Assembly (NCBI RefSeq): GCF_003335045.1
Contig: NZ_QOZG01000006.1
Location: forward strand, 186,001-250,000
Source of the DNA: Paramesorhizobium salinisoli
GTDB lineage: Bacteria; Pseudomonadota; Alphaproteobacteria; Rhizobiales; Rhizobiaceae
Length of the DNA: 64,000 nt
Direction: 5' to 3'
Shown here: positions 18,955 through 28,245 of the stretch, in pieces
Layout: every line of letters begins with the position of its first letter
How positions within the stretch are numbered: position 1 is the stretch's first letter
Notes under the pieces: generated by a model
The model's input: only the letters and a program-made list of their open reading frames with translations
Told to the model about the DNA's origin: nothing
Databases searched by the model: none
Made by a program: the position numbers and the translations under genes

Positions 18955-19944
18955 TTACCCCTGTGTCGTCTTGAGCTTTTTCTCGAATTCGGCCTTCGCA
19001 GCTTCCAGCTTCTCGATCTGCATCTTCTTCTCGGTGTCTGACAGTTTGGCATCGCCCTGGATCTTGGCGATGTTCTTCGAGAGTTCCATGATGCGGATCG
19101 GCAGAAGCTGGTCATCGGTCGAGGGCCTGAACGGAGCCCATTCGAGACCGGCGAGCACGGCCTTCTCATGTGCTATGTCGCCCTTCGACTTGTCGGTACC
19201 GTAGGTCAGGAAGAATTCCTTGAGCTTGGCCTTGGTTTCTTCCGGCAGGTCCTTGCGCCAGACCAGCGGGTCGGACGGAATAAGCGGCGATTTCCAGATC
19301 ACCTTCACCTTGGCAAACGCCTCGGGCGCGTTCTTTTCCATCAGCGTCAGGTTCTCGGTATTGTTTGCCGCCGCGTCCAGCTGGCCATTGGCGACAGCCA
19401 TGGCGTTGGTCTCGTGGTTGGCATTGGTCACGTTCTTGAAGCAGGTCTTGGGGTCCACATTGTTGGCGGCGAACACAAACGTGGTCGGCACCAGGAAGCC
19501 GGATGTCGAATTCGGATCGCCAAGGCCGAAATTCAGCGATTTGTCGCATTTCAGCAGGTCTTCAACCGACGTGAGCTTGCTGTTCTTGGGCGCGAGGATG
19601 ACCGACCAATAGCCGGGATTACCCTCGACGTTGACCGTCTGGGCGAACACTTCGCCATCGGCGCGGTCGACGGCTTCCATCGCTGACTTGTTGCCGTACC
19701 ATGCCAGGTGCACCTTGCCGAAGCGCATGCCTTCGATGACGCCGGAATAATCGGTCGCGAAGAAAGGCTTCACATCGAGACCGGTTTGTTTGGAGAGGTC
19801 CGCCAGCAACGGCTCCCATTTCGGCTTCAGGTTCTGTTGCGATTCCGTGGAGATGATGCCGAAATTGATCTCTTCGGCGATGGCTGCGCCCGACAGTGCG
19901 ATGGCAAAGGCAGTGGCTGCCGCGCCCTTCAGAAATACGTTCAT
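18955..19944 (-). CDS. phnD: phosphonate ABC transporter substrate-binding protein PhnD
   Basis: 329 residues with a signal peptide ([20 protein letters not shown], cleavage near residue 23). The opening [43 protein letters not shown] in parts and the [11 protein letters not shown] loop are hallmarks of PhnD-type binding proteins. GGAGG precedes ATG 19944. It binds phosphonates in the periplasm for PhnE/PhnC. The strongly charged C-terminus ([19 protein letters not shown]) is typical of the family. Confidence 0.95.
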   Translation of the reverse strand: MNVFLKGAAATAFAIALSGAAIAEEINFGIISTESQQNLKPKWEPLLADLSKQTGLDVKPFFATDYSGVIEGMRFGKVHLAWYGNKSAMEAVDRADGEVFAQTVNVEGNPGYWSVILAPKNSKLTSVEDLLKCDKSLNFGLGDPNSTSGFLVPTTFVFAANNVDPKTCFKNVTNANHETNAMAVANGQLDAAANNTENLTLMEKNAPEAFAKVKVIWKSPLIPSDPLVWRKDLPEETKAKLKEFFLTYGTDKSKGDIAHEKAVLAGLEWAPFRPSTDDQLLPIRIMELSKNIAKIQGDAKLSDTEKKMQIEKLEAAKAEFEKKLKTTQG

Positions 19945-20031
19945 AATAGGCCTCCGTGTTGATGTGATGGCTAGAGTTGTTTTTACGCAAGTCCGGACGG
20001 AAAACCGCTTCGCGCCTTTCCTGGACATGCT

Positions 20032-20871
20032 CTAGGCGAATGCCGCAACGCGCCCGGGTTTTGTGACGCGCTTCGGTTTGGCCGGCTGCGATGGTGCGTC
20101 CGGCAAAATCAGTTCTTCCGAGCTTGCGCCGTAAAGCTCGACCAGCATCTGGTTCGTCAGTTCGGATGAGGGGCCGTCGAAGACGATGCGCCCGTCGCGC
20201 AGCGCAACGATACGCGGGCAGTAGCGGCGCGCATATTCGACCTGATGCAGGGACACGACGCAGGTGATCTGCTCGTCGCGGTTGACGGCGGCGAGGATCT
20301 CCATGATGCGCCGCGCAGATGAAGGGTCGAGCGAGGCGATCGGCTCATCGGCAAGCAGGATGCTGGAGCGCTGCACGAGCGTGCGGGCGATCGCCGCGCG
20401 CTGCTGCTGTCCGCCGGAGAGCGTGGAGGCGCGCTGCCAGGCGACTTCCGGGATGCCGACCCGGGCGAGCGCTTCGCGTGCGGCTTGCTTTTCCTGGCTT
20501 GTGAACAGGCCAAGCGTGCCCCGCCACGCGGGTATCCGACCGAGATTGCCGAGCAACACGTTGGACAAAACCGTCAATCGCCCGACAAGGTTGAACTGCT
20601 GGAAGACCACGCCGATGTTCCGGCGCATTTGGCGGGCACCCGCAGAGAGCCGGCCGCCGTCCTGCATGGGGCTGCCGAGCACCTCGATCCTGCTTTCACC
20701 CGCATGGCCGATTTCCAGTCCGCAGATGTGGCGGATGAGCGTGCTCTTGCCCGAGCCGGATGCACCGATCAGCGCGACCATCTCGCCGCATTGAATATCG
20801 AGGCTGATATTGTCCAGCGCACGCTTTTTGCCGAAGCTCTTGGACAGATTTTGAATGGAGATCGCGGTCAT
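20032..20871 (-). CDS. phnC: phosphonate ABC transporter ATP-binding protein PhnC
   Basis: 279 residues. Walker A GASGSGKST near residue 37, Q-loop VVFQQFNLVGRLTVLSNVLLG in parts, signature LSGGQQQR, Walker B ILLADEPIASLD and the switch histidine in CVVSLHQVEYARRYC are all present. The NLVGRL/VLLG pattern is diagnostic for PhnC. A 25-residue C-terminal extension (rich in Pro, Ala and Lys) goes beyond the usual end. AAGGAGG precedes the ATG. Confidence 0.95.
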   Translation of the reverse strand: MTAISIQNLSKSFGKKRALDNISLDIQCGEMVALIGASGSGKSTLIRHICGLEIGHAGESRIEVLGSPMQDGGRLSAGARQMRRNIGVVFQQFNLVGRLTVLSNVLLGNLGRIPAWRGTLGLFTSQEKQAAREALARVGIPEVAWQRASTLSGGQQQRAAIARTLVQRSSILLADEPIASLDPSSARRIMEILAAVNRDEQITCVVSLHQVEYARRYCPRIVALRDGRIVFDGPSSELTNQMLVELYGASSEELILPDAPSQPAKPKRVTKPGRVAAFA

Positions 20872-20971
20872 CGAGTTCCTCCTTCCGCACGGCCTGTGCC
20901 GGGGATGTTGTGGCGATGAGAGTTCTGCGCCGCCGCGCGGCCATTCCAGGCTGTAGCGGGGCCATGCAGGA

Positions 20972-21670
20972 TCATGTCCTTAGCCTCGTCACATGAAGCG
21001 CCGTTGTCGCCGGGATTGCAGTTTCATGACGATCCACAGGAGTAAAAGGCCAGCCGGCGCTTTCGTGCCGTTCCAGGAATGCCTCGGCGTCAAGATGACG
21101 GAAGTCGTCGAGCGCATGCCGCAGCCGCTCGTGGGGCCAGTCCCACCAGGCCAACGCCTGCATCCGCTGTGCGATGGCGTCGGGAAAGCGCTGGCGCATG
21201 AATCTTGCCGGAACGCCGCCTACGATCGTGTAGGGTGCAACGTCTTTCGTCACGACCGCCCCCGCGCCGACGATCGCGCCGTCGCCGACCGTCACACCAG
21301 GCAGGATGGTGACGCCATGTCCGATCCAGGTATCGTGACCGATGAAGACGCGTTTGGCGCGGCGCGCCGCGAAGAAGTCCGCCTCATGTTCGGCATCGTC
21401 GAAATAGTCCGATGCGCGATAGGTGAAATGGTGCAGCGTGGCGCGCGACATCGGATGATGCGTCGCGTTGATGCGCACCGATGCGGCGATATTGGCGAAC
21501 TTGCCGATGGTGACACACCAGCTCTGGCAGTTCTCCATCACGTAGGAATAGTCGCCGAGTTCCGTCTCGGTGAGGCGTCCGCCCTCCGCCACTTCGGTAT
21601 AGCGGCCGAGACTGCAGTTTTCGAGCCGCGCGGTCGGGTGGATAACAGGCGTTTCGGACAGGCGGGCCAT
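20972..21670 (-). CDS. hexapeptide-repeat acetyltransferase embedded in the phn operon
   Basis: 232-residue left-handed beta-helix protein of the xenobiotic/chloramphenicol acetyltransferase type. Hexapeptide turns such as [19 protein letters not shown] in parts and [19 protein letters not shown] are visible, with a catalytic-type His in NATHHPMS. It lies 2 bp after phnL and 100 bp before phnC. This fold occurs in many alphaproteobacterial phn operons, where it may replace the GNAT enzyme PhnO in acetylating aminoalkylphosphonates. That role is inferred from position. Confidence 0.85.
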   Translation of the reverse strand: MARLSETPVIHPTARLENCSLGRYTEVAEGGRLTETELGDYSYVMENCQSWCVTIGKFANIAASVRINATHHPMSRATLHHFTYRASDYFDDAEHEADFFAARRAKRVFIGHDTWIGHGVTILPGVTVGDGAIVGAGAVVTKDVAPYTIVGGVPARFMRQRFPDAIAQRMQALAWWDWPHERLRHALDDFRHLDAEAFLERHESAGWPFTPVDRHETAIPATTALHVTRLRT

Positions 21671-21672
21671 GG

Positions 21673-22380
21673 TCAGACGTCCTTTCCACGCGGCGCGAAG
21701 CCGGTGACGTCGATGATCGTGTCGGCGACGGCGCCCCGCACATCGGCGTCGTGAAAGATGCCGAGAAGGGCCACGCCGGCCACTTTCTTCTCGGCGATCA
21801 TGTCGACGACGACCGTCCGGTTCACCGCGTCGAGCGAAGCGGTTGGTTCATCGAGCAGGAGGATCGGATGATCGGTGATGAAGCCGCGCGCAATGTTCAC
21901 ACGCTGCTGCTCGCCGCCCGAGAAGGTGGCGGGAGGCAGGCTCCACAGCCGCTCGGGAAGGTTGAGGCGGGAAAGGAGGTCGCCGGCGCGCCGCGTTGCC
22001 TGCGGGCGGTCGATGCCGCGTTCGACCAGCGGTTCCGCCACGATGTCGAGTGCGCTGACGCGCGGCACGACACGCAGGAACTGGCTGACATAGCCGATCG
22101 TCTCCCGGCGCAATTCGAGAATCGTCCGGGGCTCGGCGCGGGCGAGATCGATTTCCCTGCCGCGATGTTGCACCAGGATCTGCCCTGCATTGGCGGCATA
22201 GTTTCCATAGAGCATCTTGAGGATGGAGCTCTTGCCGGCGCCCGAGGGACCGCCCAGCACGGCGCATTGTCCGGGCTGCAGCAGAAAGGCGGCGCCGGTC
22301 ATCACCGGCAGCTCGATCCCGCCGCGCAAATGCATTGTGAAGGTCTTGGCGAGATCGGAGACGATAAGGGCTGGATTCAT
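21673..22380 (-). CDS. phnL: C-P lyase ABC-type protein PhnL
   Basis: 235-residue ABC-ATPase-like subunit of the C-P lyase system. Walker [26 protein letters not shown] as signature and [15 protein letters not shown] as Walker B are intact. The opening [17 protein letters not shown] is typical of PhnL. It acts with PhnK on the PhnGHIJ core rather than in transport. The start lies 12 bp after the phnK stop. Confidence 0.94.
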   Translation of the reverse strand: MNPALIVSDLAKTFTMHLRGGIELPVMTGAAFLLQPGQCAVLGGPSGAGKSSILKMLYGNYAANAGQILVQHRGREIDLARAEPRTILELRRETIGYVSQFLRVVPRVSALDIVAEPLVERGIDRPQATRRAGDLLSRLNLPERLWSLPPATFSGGEQQRVNIARGFITDHPILLLDEPTASLDAVNRTVVVDMIAEKKVAGVALLGIFHDADVRGAVADTIIDVTGFAPRGKDV

Positions 22381-22392
22381 GGCGAAGCGACC

Positions 22393-23211
22393 TCAGACTT
22401 GCAGGATGGAGGAGACGAGAAGCTGGGTGTAGGGGGCCTGCGGATCGTCGAGCAGGCGATCCGTCAGCCCATGCTCCACCACGCGGCCGTCCTTCATCAC
22501 GAGCATGCGGTGCGAGAGAAGGCGCGCCACGGCGAGATCATGGGTCACGATGATGACGGAGAGGCCAAGCTCATTGACCAGCCCGCGCACAAGGTCGAGC
22601 AACCTTGCCTGGACCGAAACATCAAGGCCGCCTGTCGGCTCATCCATGAAGACGAGCCGCGGCGCGGTGACGAGATTGCGTGCGATCTGAAGGCGCTGGC
22701 GCATGCCGCCGGAGAAGGCGCGGGGCTGGTCGTCGATGCGGTCGGCGCCGATCTCGACGCGACCGAGCCAGTCGGTCGCAGTCGCGCGAAGTTCGCCATA
22801 ATGGCGGTGACCGACCGCCATCAGGCGTTCGCCCACATTGGCCCCCGCGGACACGGTCATACGTAGCCCGTCCGCCGGATTCTGATGAACGAATCCCCAG
22901 TCGGTACGCAGGAGGAAACGCCTTTCGGCTTCGCCGAGCTGATAAAGATCCCGCATTTCCCCGTCGCGCATACGGTAGGCGATTGTGCCTGATGTTGGCT
23001 CCAGCCGGGTCGAGATGCAGTTCAAAAGCGTGGTCTTGCCGGAACCGGATTCGCCAACTATCGCCAGCACTTCGCCCGGCCATATGTCGAAATTGACTTC
23101 CGTGCAGCCGATGCGGGCGCCGTAGGCTTTGCTCACCGAGCGGACCGACAGCAGCGGCAGTGCTTCGCTTGAGCGATCCAGGTTTTCGATCTGTGCAGCG
23201 GCGGCGTTCAT
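22393..23211 (-). CDS. phnK: C-P lyase ABC-type protein PhnK
   Basis: 272 residues. Walker A GESGSGKTT, the PhnK-specific stretch WGFVHQNPADGLRMTVSAG, signature FSGGMRQRLQIARNL and Walker B VFMDEPTGGLD are present. ATG 23211 overlaps the phnJ stop by 4 nt (ATGA). About 17 N-terminal residues precede the usual start. PhnK docks on PhnJ in the C-P lyase core complex. Confidence 0.95.
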   Translation of the reverse strand: MNAAAAQIENLDRSSEALPLLSVRSVSKAYGARIGCTEVNFDIWPGEVLAIVGESGSGKTTLLNCISTRLEPTSGTIAYRMRDGEMRDLYQLGEAERRFLLRTDWGFVHQNPADGLRMTVSAGANVGERLMAVGHRHYGELRATATDWLGRVEIGADRIDDQPRAFSGGMRQRLQIARNLVTAPRLVFMDEPTGGLDVSVQARLLDLVRGLVNELGLSVIIVTHDLAVARLLSHRMLVMKDGRVVEHGLTDRLLDDPQAPYTQLLVSSILQV

Positions 23212-24089
23212 TGTGCTGCCTCGCCCGAAAGCTCGCCGCGCAGGCCTTGCGCCTGTCGGCTCTCGCAATGATCGGTGTCGGAGCAGACGAACATGCGCCC
23301 GCCGCGATCGTCCAGCACGACCTCGTCTAGATAGACCTGCTCGGCCCCGCACAGGGCGCATGGTCTGTCGAAGCGCTGCACCTCGAAGGGATGATCCTCG
23401 AAATCGAGGCTGACCACGTCGGTATAGGGCGGCAGGGCGTAGATGCGCTTCTCGCGACCAGCGCCGAAAAGCTGCAGCGCTTCGGACATATGCATCTTGG
23501 GATTGTCGAACTTCGGCGTAGGCGAGGGGTCCATTACGTAGCGGCCCTCGATTTTCACCGGATAGGCGTAAGTGGTGGCGATATGGCCGTTGCGCGCGAT
23601 GTCCTCATAGAGCTTCACATGCATCAGGCCATATTCCTCAAGCGCATGCATCTTTCGGGTTTCTGTCTCGCGCGGCTCGAGGAAACGCAACGGCTCGGGG
23701 ATGGGCACCTGATAAACCAGCACCTGACCTTCCCTGAGCGGGGCCTCCGGAATGCGATGGCGCGTCTGGATGATGGTGGCGTCCGCTGTGCGGGTCGTCG
23801 TCTCGACGCCGGCAACGCGTTCGAAGAACTTGCGGATCGAGACGGCGTTGGTCGTGTCGTCGGCGCCCTGGTCGATGACCTTCAGAACGTCCCGTGGCCC
23901 GAGGATCGCCGCGGTGACCTGAACGCCGCCCGTTCCCCAGCCATAGGGCATCGGCATTTCACGGCTGGCAAAAGGCACCTGATAGCCGGGAATGGCGATG
24001 GCCTTCAGGATGGCGCGCCGGATCATGCGCTTGGTCTGCTCGTCGAGATAAGCGAAATTATAACCTGATGTCTGCGGGTGCGCGGTCAT
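23208..24089 (-). CDS. phnJ: alpha-D-ribose 1-methylphosphonate 5-phosphate C-P lyase PhnJ
   Basis: 293-residue radical-SAM C-P lyase, the enzyme that breaks the carbon-phosphorus bond. Cysteines lie at 244, 247, 269 and 275 (CALC ... CSDTDHC). Their spacing is identical to the four conserved cysteines of E. coli PhnJ, and the glycyl-radical region IPGYQVPFASREMPMPYGW holds Gly35. The start ATG overlaps the phnI stop by one base (TAATG). The C-terminal 20 residues after the cysteine cluster are unremarkable. Confidence 0.97.
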   Translation of the reverse strand: MTAHPQTSGYNFAYLDEQTKRMIRRAILKAIAIPGYQVPFASREMPMPYGWGTGGVQVTAAILGPRDVLKVIDQGADDTTNAVSIRKFFERVAGVETTTRTADATIIQTRHRIPEAPLREGQVLVYQVPIPEPLRFLEPRETETRKMHALEEYGLMHVKLYEDIARNGHIATTYAYPVKIEGRYVMDPSPTPKFDNPKMHMSEALQLFGAGREKRIYALPPYTDVVSLDFEDHPFEVQRFDRPCALCGAEQVYLDEVVLDDRGGRMFVCSDTDHCESRQAQGLRGELSGEAAQ

Positions 24090-25216
24090 TACTCGGCAGC
24101 CTCCTTCTTTTCGATGGCGCTTTCGGCTTGCGCCTGCTGGAAGACACCATTGGCCCGTTCGAATTCCGCGCGCATGGTGCGCACGAGGCCGAGTTCGGCC
24201 TGGAAATCGACGTAATGCGGCAGCTTCAGGTGCTCGACAAAGCCCGTCGCCTGAACGTTGTCGCAATGGGAGATCACAAATTCCTGGTCCTGCGCCGGGG
24301 CGACGATGTCCTCGCCCAGTTCCTCGGCGCGCAGCGCGCGGTCGCACAATGCCATCGCCATCGCCTTGCGCTCCGACTGACCGAAGACGAGACCATAGCC
24401 GCGGGTGAACTGCGGCGGCAGCTTGGCCGACCCCTTGAACTGGTTGACCATCTGGCACTCGGTGAGCTGCACGCGACCGACCGGCACGGCAAAGCCAAGC
24501 TCCGGCAGATAGACCTCGATCTCGACCTCGCCGATGCGGATCTCGCCGGCAAAGGGGTGGGACCGGGCGTAGCCGCGCTGTGTCGAATAGCCGAGCGCAA
24601 GCAGGAAGCCTTCGTCCCCGCGCGCGAGGCTTTGCAGCCGCATGGCGCGAGACAGGGGGAATTCCAGGGGGGTCTGGTTGATGTCGCCTGGCTCTTCGCC
24701 GTTCGTGCCGGGTTCCTCCTCGATCAGGCCTTCGCCGCCGAGAATATCGACGATCCGCGTGACCGGTTCGCTCGCGCCTTCCCGCATCCTGCCGGGCTCG
24801 ATCCGAGCGTCAACTTCCAGTTCTTCATCGAGCAGCCGGTGCGTGTAATCGAAAGTCGGCCCAAGCAGTTGACCGCCAGGCAGATCCTTGTAGCAGGCCG
24901 ATATGCGGCGCTCGACCAGCATGGCCCCGGTATCGACCGGCTCGGCAAAGCCGAAGCGGGGCAATGTGGTGCGATAGGCGCGCACGAGGAATATGGCCTC
25001 GATCAGATCGCCACGCGCCTGCTTGATGGCAAGTGCTGCAAGCCGTCGGTCATAAAGCGAACCCTCGCTCATCACCCGGTCGACGCCGAGGGCCAACTGT
25101 TCGGTTATCTGGTCGAGCGTCAGCGCCGGCACTGAGCGGTCGCCGCGACGGCGGTCGGCCAGCAGACGGTGCGCATTGTCGATTGCGGCTTCGCCGCCCT
25201 TGACTGAAACATACAT
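24089..25216 (-). CDS. phnI: C-P lyase core subunit PhnI
   Basis: 375-residue PhnI of normal length, part of the PhnGHIJ complex that attaches the phosphonate to ribose by displacing adenine from ATP. The opening MYVSVKGGEAAIDNAHRLLA and the RGYARSHPFAGEIRIGEVEI segment are characteristic. It starts 3 bp after the phnH stop and overlaps phnJ by one base. Residue 375 ends in a short charged tail. Confidence 0.96.
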   Translation of the reverse strand: MYVSVKGGEAAIDNAHRLLADRRRGDRSVPALTLDQITEQLALGVDRVMSEGSLYDRRLAALAIKQARGDLIEAIFLVRAYRTTLPRFGFAEPVDTGAMLVERRISACYKDLPGGQLLGPTFDYTHRLLDEELEVDARIEPGRMREGASEPVTRIVDILGGEGLIEEEPGTNGEEPGDINQTPLEFPLSRAMRLQSLARGDEGFLLALGYSTQRGYARSHPFAGEIRIGEVEIEVYLPELGFAVPVGRVQLTECQMVNQFKGSAKLPPQFTRGYGLVFGQSERKAMAMALCDRALRAEELGEDIVAPAQDQEFVISHCDNVQATGFVEHLKLPHYVDFQAELGLVRTMRAEFERANGVFQQAQAESAIEKKEAAE

Positions 25217-25219
25217 CGT

Positions 25220-25831
25220 CTATTCCTTCCCCTTGACGAGCCGCGCCGAGCGGGGCAGGCATGCGATCGCTTCACCGGCGATCAGGATCAGGTCGACGCC
25301 ACGAGGAAAGCGGCGGGTGTTCTCGTTCCACTGGCCGGCAAAATCGCCCGGCAACCCAAGCGGCGCCATTGATGCCGTTCCCTTGATGCCGGGGCCGTGG
25401 AAGGTGAATGGCGTGCCGCCCTCGAAGCTCCCGATCTGCAGGACGAGGGTTGCCGATCGGTCCGGATATTCCTGCGTGCCCTGCGCAAATTGGTCCAGCG
25501 GCGGCATCGCGGCGGGGTCGGCCACGAGCGCAAAGGCTGCGCCCGCCGGAGCATCTGTAAAGCGGGCATTGGTGTGGAAGGCCAGCCAGGCCTTCAAGGC
25601 TTCGCGGTCGCTTAAGGTCTGATCGAGCCAGACCGGGGTGTCAGCGTCGATCAGCGTGCAGGCGACTGCTCCCGCCAAAGGATGAAGGGGTGCAGGCGGT
25701 GCTGCTCGTGGGACCACCCCCGTGACAACCGCCGGGCGGGCCATCGCATCCATGATCGCACGAAAAATTACCTGCGCATCGAAAACCGGCAGGGCGAAGC
25801 CACCCTCGAGCGTGCTTGTTTCAGTCTGCAT
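25220..25831 (-). CDS. phnH: C-P lyase core subunit PhnH
   Basis: 203-residue PhnH. The opening LEGGFALPVFDAQVIFRAIM and the C-terminal PRGVDLILIAGEAIACLPR are family features. It is structurally important in the PhnGHI nucleosidase step. Its ATG overlaps the phnG stop in TGATG. Adjacent core genes are separated by at most a few bases, so stoichiometric coupled synthesis is expected. Confidence 0.96.
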   Translation of the reverse strand: MQTETSTLEGGFALPVFDAQVIFRAIMDAMARPAVVTGVVPRAAPPAPLHPLAGAVACTLIDADTPVWLDQTLSDREALKAWLAFHTNARFTDAPAGAAFALVADPAAMPPLDQFAQGTQEYPDRSATLVLQIGSFEGGTPFTFHGPGIKGTASMAPLGLPGDFAGQWNENTRRFPRGVDLILIAGEAIACLPRSARLVKGKE

Positions 25832-26286
25832 CAGTCTTCTCCGCGTACCATCGTGAAGAAATCCACCCGGGTGGCGGCGGTTTCCTGCCGGCGTCTTTCG
25901 TCGGCGCCATCGAGCTCGCTTTTGATGGGGGCAATCATTTCGGCATCGATCAGGACAGCGGTCCGGGTATCCTGGCAGAGCGCATCGACAATCGCGCAGA
26001 GCCGCGCTTTCATGTCGTCACGTCCAAGCGCCATCGCATGGCCGACAGAACCGTCATCCAGCTTCACGCTGGCGCGCGTGACGGTTGCTTCGCCGATATT
26101 GAAGGGCTCGCCCGTCCCGCCAGTCCGGCCACGCAACATCACGAGCCCGTATTCCGGTCCACGCAGAAGCTTGTAGGTCGGGTCAAGCCCAAGCTTGGAC
26201 CAAAGTCCCTGCAAACGGCTGGTTTCGCAACGCGCCAGGACGGACATCCGGTTTCTTCGCGCAGCTCTCTCAGTTTCAATGCTCAT
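25831..26286 (-). CDS. phnG: C-P lyase core subunit PhnG
   Basis: 151-residue PhnG and first gene of the operon. The motif SRLQGLWSKLGLDPTYKLLRGPEYGLVMLRGR (in parts) and GEATVTRASVKLDDGSVGHA identify the family. The start ATG 26286 lies 95 bp from the divergent phnF gene. The short intergenic space must hold both promoters and the PhnF operator. Confidence 0.95.
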   Translation of the reverse strand: MSIETERAARRNRMSVLARCETSRLQGLWSKLGLDPTYKLLRGPEYGLVMLRGRTGGTGEPFNIGEATVTRASVKLDDGSVGHAMALGRDDMKARLCAIVDALCQDTRTAVLIDAEMIAPIKSELDGADERRRQETAATRVDFFTMVRGED

Positions 26287-26300
26287 TGTTCTTCCAAGTT

Positions 26301-26340
26301 GTATATTGATCTAGACAAGTAGATAGGTTAACTTCTACAT
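26301..26340. promoter_or_regulatory. candidate control region between phnG and phnF
   Basis: The 95-bp divergent gap is AT-rich in this part and contains TCTAGA (26310-26315) within TTGATCTAGACAAG, plus GTTAAC with flanking GTAGA and TCTAC arms. HutC-type GntR regulators bind short dyads of this kind. The dyads are imperfect here, so this is only a location for the operator, not a defined site. Confidence 0.3.
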
Positions 26341-26381
26341 AACGCGTCTCGATGACGGACGAATGACAGCAGCGCGAAAGG

Positions 26382-27164
26382 ATGCCGATCGTGAAAAGAG
26401 CAGGGTTGCAGCGTGGGGTTGGGGTGGCGCTGTGGCGGCAGATAGCTGACGGAATCCGTCAGGGCATCGCGAGCGGGCTGGCTGACCAGGATGGTCGCCT
26501 GCCGCCTGAAAACCAGCTTGCGGAGCGCTTCGGTGTCAACCGCCATACGGTGCGCGCAGCCATCTCGGCGCTCGCCCATGAAGGCGTGCTGCAATCGGAG
26601 CAGGGGCGGGGCACCTATGTCAGGCGCCAGAAGCGGCTCGTCTATCCCATCGGCGAGCGCACGCGTTTTTCAGCCGGGCTTGGCGGACAGGCACGCGAGA
26701 CACGCAGTGAAATGACCAGTCACGCACGCGAGCCGGCAAGCGAACCGGTTGCCTCCGCGCTCGGGCTTCAGCCCGGCGAGACGCTGATACGCATCGAAAA
26801 TCGGGGAACGGCGGACGGTATGCCCGTCTCCCGGTCTACGTCGTGGTTCAGCGCCGAGCGATTTCCAGCGATTCCTGAAGCCTACGCCCGGACGGGCTCG
26901 ATCACCGAGGCCCTGATCGAATGTGGCGTTGAAGATTACCGTCGCGCCTCGACGCGCGTGGAAGCACGCCATGCGGATGAAGTGGACACGCGGGAACTCA
27001 AACTCGCACCCGGCGCCATCATTCTTATCACCCATGCCTTGAACACGGACCTTGATGGCCAACCGATCCAGTATTCCATGACGCGATTTGCGGCCGACCG
27101 GGTGGAACTCGTCGTAGAGAGTTCTCGATCTGCCGCAACAGGGGATCAGACGAGACCAGCCTGA
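26382..27164 (+). CDS. phnF: GntR/HutC-family regulator PhnF
   Basis: 260 residues. The N-terminal winged helix-turn-helix (ALWRQIADGIRQGIASG, LAERFGVNRHTVRAAI) is joined to a UTRA/HutC effector domain (from about residue 95). It is divergent from the complete phn operon, as expected for its local repressor. The start could be ATG 26382 or GTG 26391; AAGGA is better spaced for the GTG. The last 15 residues (SSRSAATGDQTRPA) look unstructured. Confidence 0.92.
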   Translation: MPIVKRAGLQRGVGVALWRQIADGIRQGIASGLADQDGRLPPENQLAERFGVNRHTVRAAISALAHEGVLQSEQGRGTYVRRQKRLVYPIGERTRFSAGLGGQARETRSEMTSHAREPASEPVASALGLQPGETLIRIENRGTADGMPVSRSTSWFSAERFPAIPEAYARTGSITEALIECGVEDYRRASTRVEARHADEVDTRELKLAPGAIILITHALNTDLDGQPIQYSMTRFAADRVELVVESSRSAATGDQTRPA

Positions 27165-27219
27165 CCGGGGACGGGCGGCATGGGCGGCGAGGCCGCCAAA
27201 GGCTCCGCTGATCCGCACG

Positions 27220-27241
27220 GGCGTTCACCATGCTGAACGCC
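27220..27241 (+). terminator. stem-loop between phnF and the DapA-like gene
   Basis: GGCGTTCA pairs with TGAACGCC around CCATGC, about 55 bp after phnF and 36 bp after nothing else but the end of the convergent lyase gene. It has no U-tract. It could end transcription from either side of this convergent pair. Confidence 0.4.
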
Positions 27242-27277
27242 GTTAGTTACAGCGCGTAGCTTCTGTCGTTGAAACGG

Positions 27278-28180
27278 TCAATCAGCGTTTGTGATATATA
27301 TAGCTTGTAGTGCCAGATCCACACGCTGACGGGCTTCAGCGGAAAGCGGCAGGATTGGGAGCGGCGGTGCGGCGTTGCTCACGCCGATGAGGTCCATGAT
27401 GACATACACCACACGGAAACTGCCGTATGTCCTGAACAGATCCCACAGCGGCTTGAAGGCGTCGTTCATGCGCTGAACCTCGGCCGTGTCGCCGGTATGG
27501 GCTGCGCGGGTGAGCTTCAGCGCAGGACCGGGCAGCAGTCCGGCCGCTACGCTAAACCAGGCATCGCAACCTGCCAGCAGGGCATCGGCAGCGCCCCAAT
27601 CACCGCTGTAGCCGATTGCGAAATCTTTTGGCGCTATTGCACGTAGCCCTGCCAGTTCGCCTTTGAAATCGCCGTTTGCCGGCAGCGGCATTTTTACGGC
27701 GGCAATGTTCGGCACGTTCGCCAGCCGGGCAATCAATTCATGGCTGAAGGTGAATTTGGTGGTGCCCGGATTGTTGTAGATGCACAGAGGCAGATCCGTG
27801 GCAGACGCCACCGCGACAAAGTGCCGGAAGACCTCTTCTTCCGTCAATGGCGTATAGGTCATCGGCGCAAGCAGCAGACCATTCGCCCCGGCAACTGCCG
27901 CGTCCCGCGCCAATTGTTGCGCCTCGTCCGTCCTCAGCGCTCCGACCCCGACAATGACCGGCGTCCGGCCTTCTCCAAAGCTTGCGGCCGCTTCCACCGC
28001 GCGCCGCCGCTCCGCCCGGCTGAGAAAGGCATATCCCCCCGTGCTGCCGAGCAGGCCTATCGAATGTGGTCCGGCCGCATGAATACGATCAAGAATGCGG
28101 CCGAGAGCGTCTGTCTGAACATGCCCGTCCGCATCCGTGGGAGTTGGCGCAAAGGCTGAAAGGCCGCGAAAAAGGTCCAA
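27278..28180 (-). CDS. DapA-family (dihydrodipicolinate synthase/N-acetylneuraminate lyase) protein
   Basis: 300-residue TIM-barrel Schiff-base lyase. Lys163 in AAVKMP and Tyr135 in LCIYNNPGTT match the catalytic lysine and tyrosine of the family, and GSTGGYAFLS replaces the usual GTTGE. TTG 28180 gives the normal family length and start. The open frame continues upstream, but only into the neighbouring methyltransferase gene. No diaminopimelate genes are nearby, so a catabolic aldol cleavage or a dehydratase role (sugar acid or hydroxyproline type) is more likely than lysine synthesis. The substrate is unknown. Confidence 0.82.
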   Translation of the reverse strand: MDLFRGLSAFAPTPTDADGHVQTDALGRILDRIHAAGPHSIGLLGSTGGYAFLSRAERRRAVEAAASFGEGRTPVIVGVGALRTDEAQQLARDAAVAGANGLLLAPMTYTPLTEEEVFRHFVAVASATDLPLCIYNNPGTTKFTFSHELIARLANVPNIAAVKMPLPANGDFKGELAGLRAIAPKDFAIGYSGDWGAADALLAGCDAWFSVAAGLLPGPALKLTRAAHTGDTAEVQRMNDAFKPLWDLFRTYGSFRVVYVIMDLIGVSNAAPPLPILPLSAEARQRVDLALQAIYITNAD

Positions 28181-28245
28181 TACATATCCCGTGTTCGGTT
28201 GCCGGGCTTGCGCTACGCCAGCCTGGTGAAGGAGCCGTCCTGCGT

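Noticed and set aside
18849-19169. N-terminal extension of phnE
   Set aside because: The frame is open but lies within phnD and lacks a transporter-like sequence; ATG 18848 gives the family length.
21751-22866. 371-codon open frame on the plus strand
   Set aside because: It is antisense to phnL and phnK and shows no recognisable domain.
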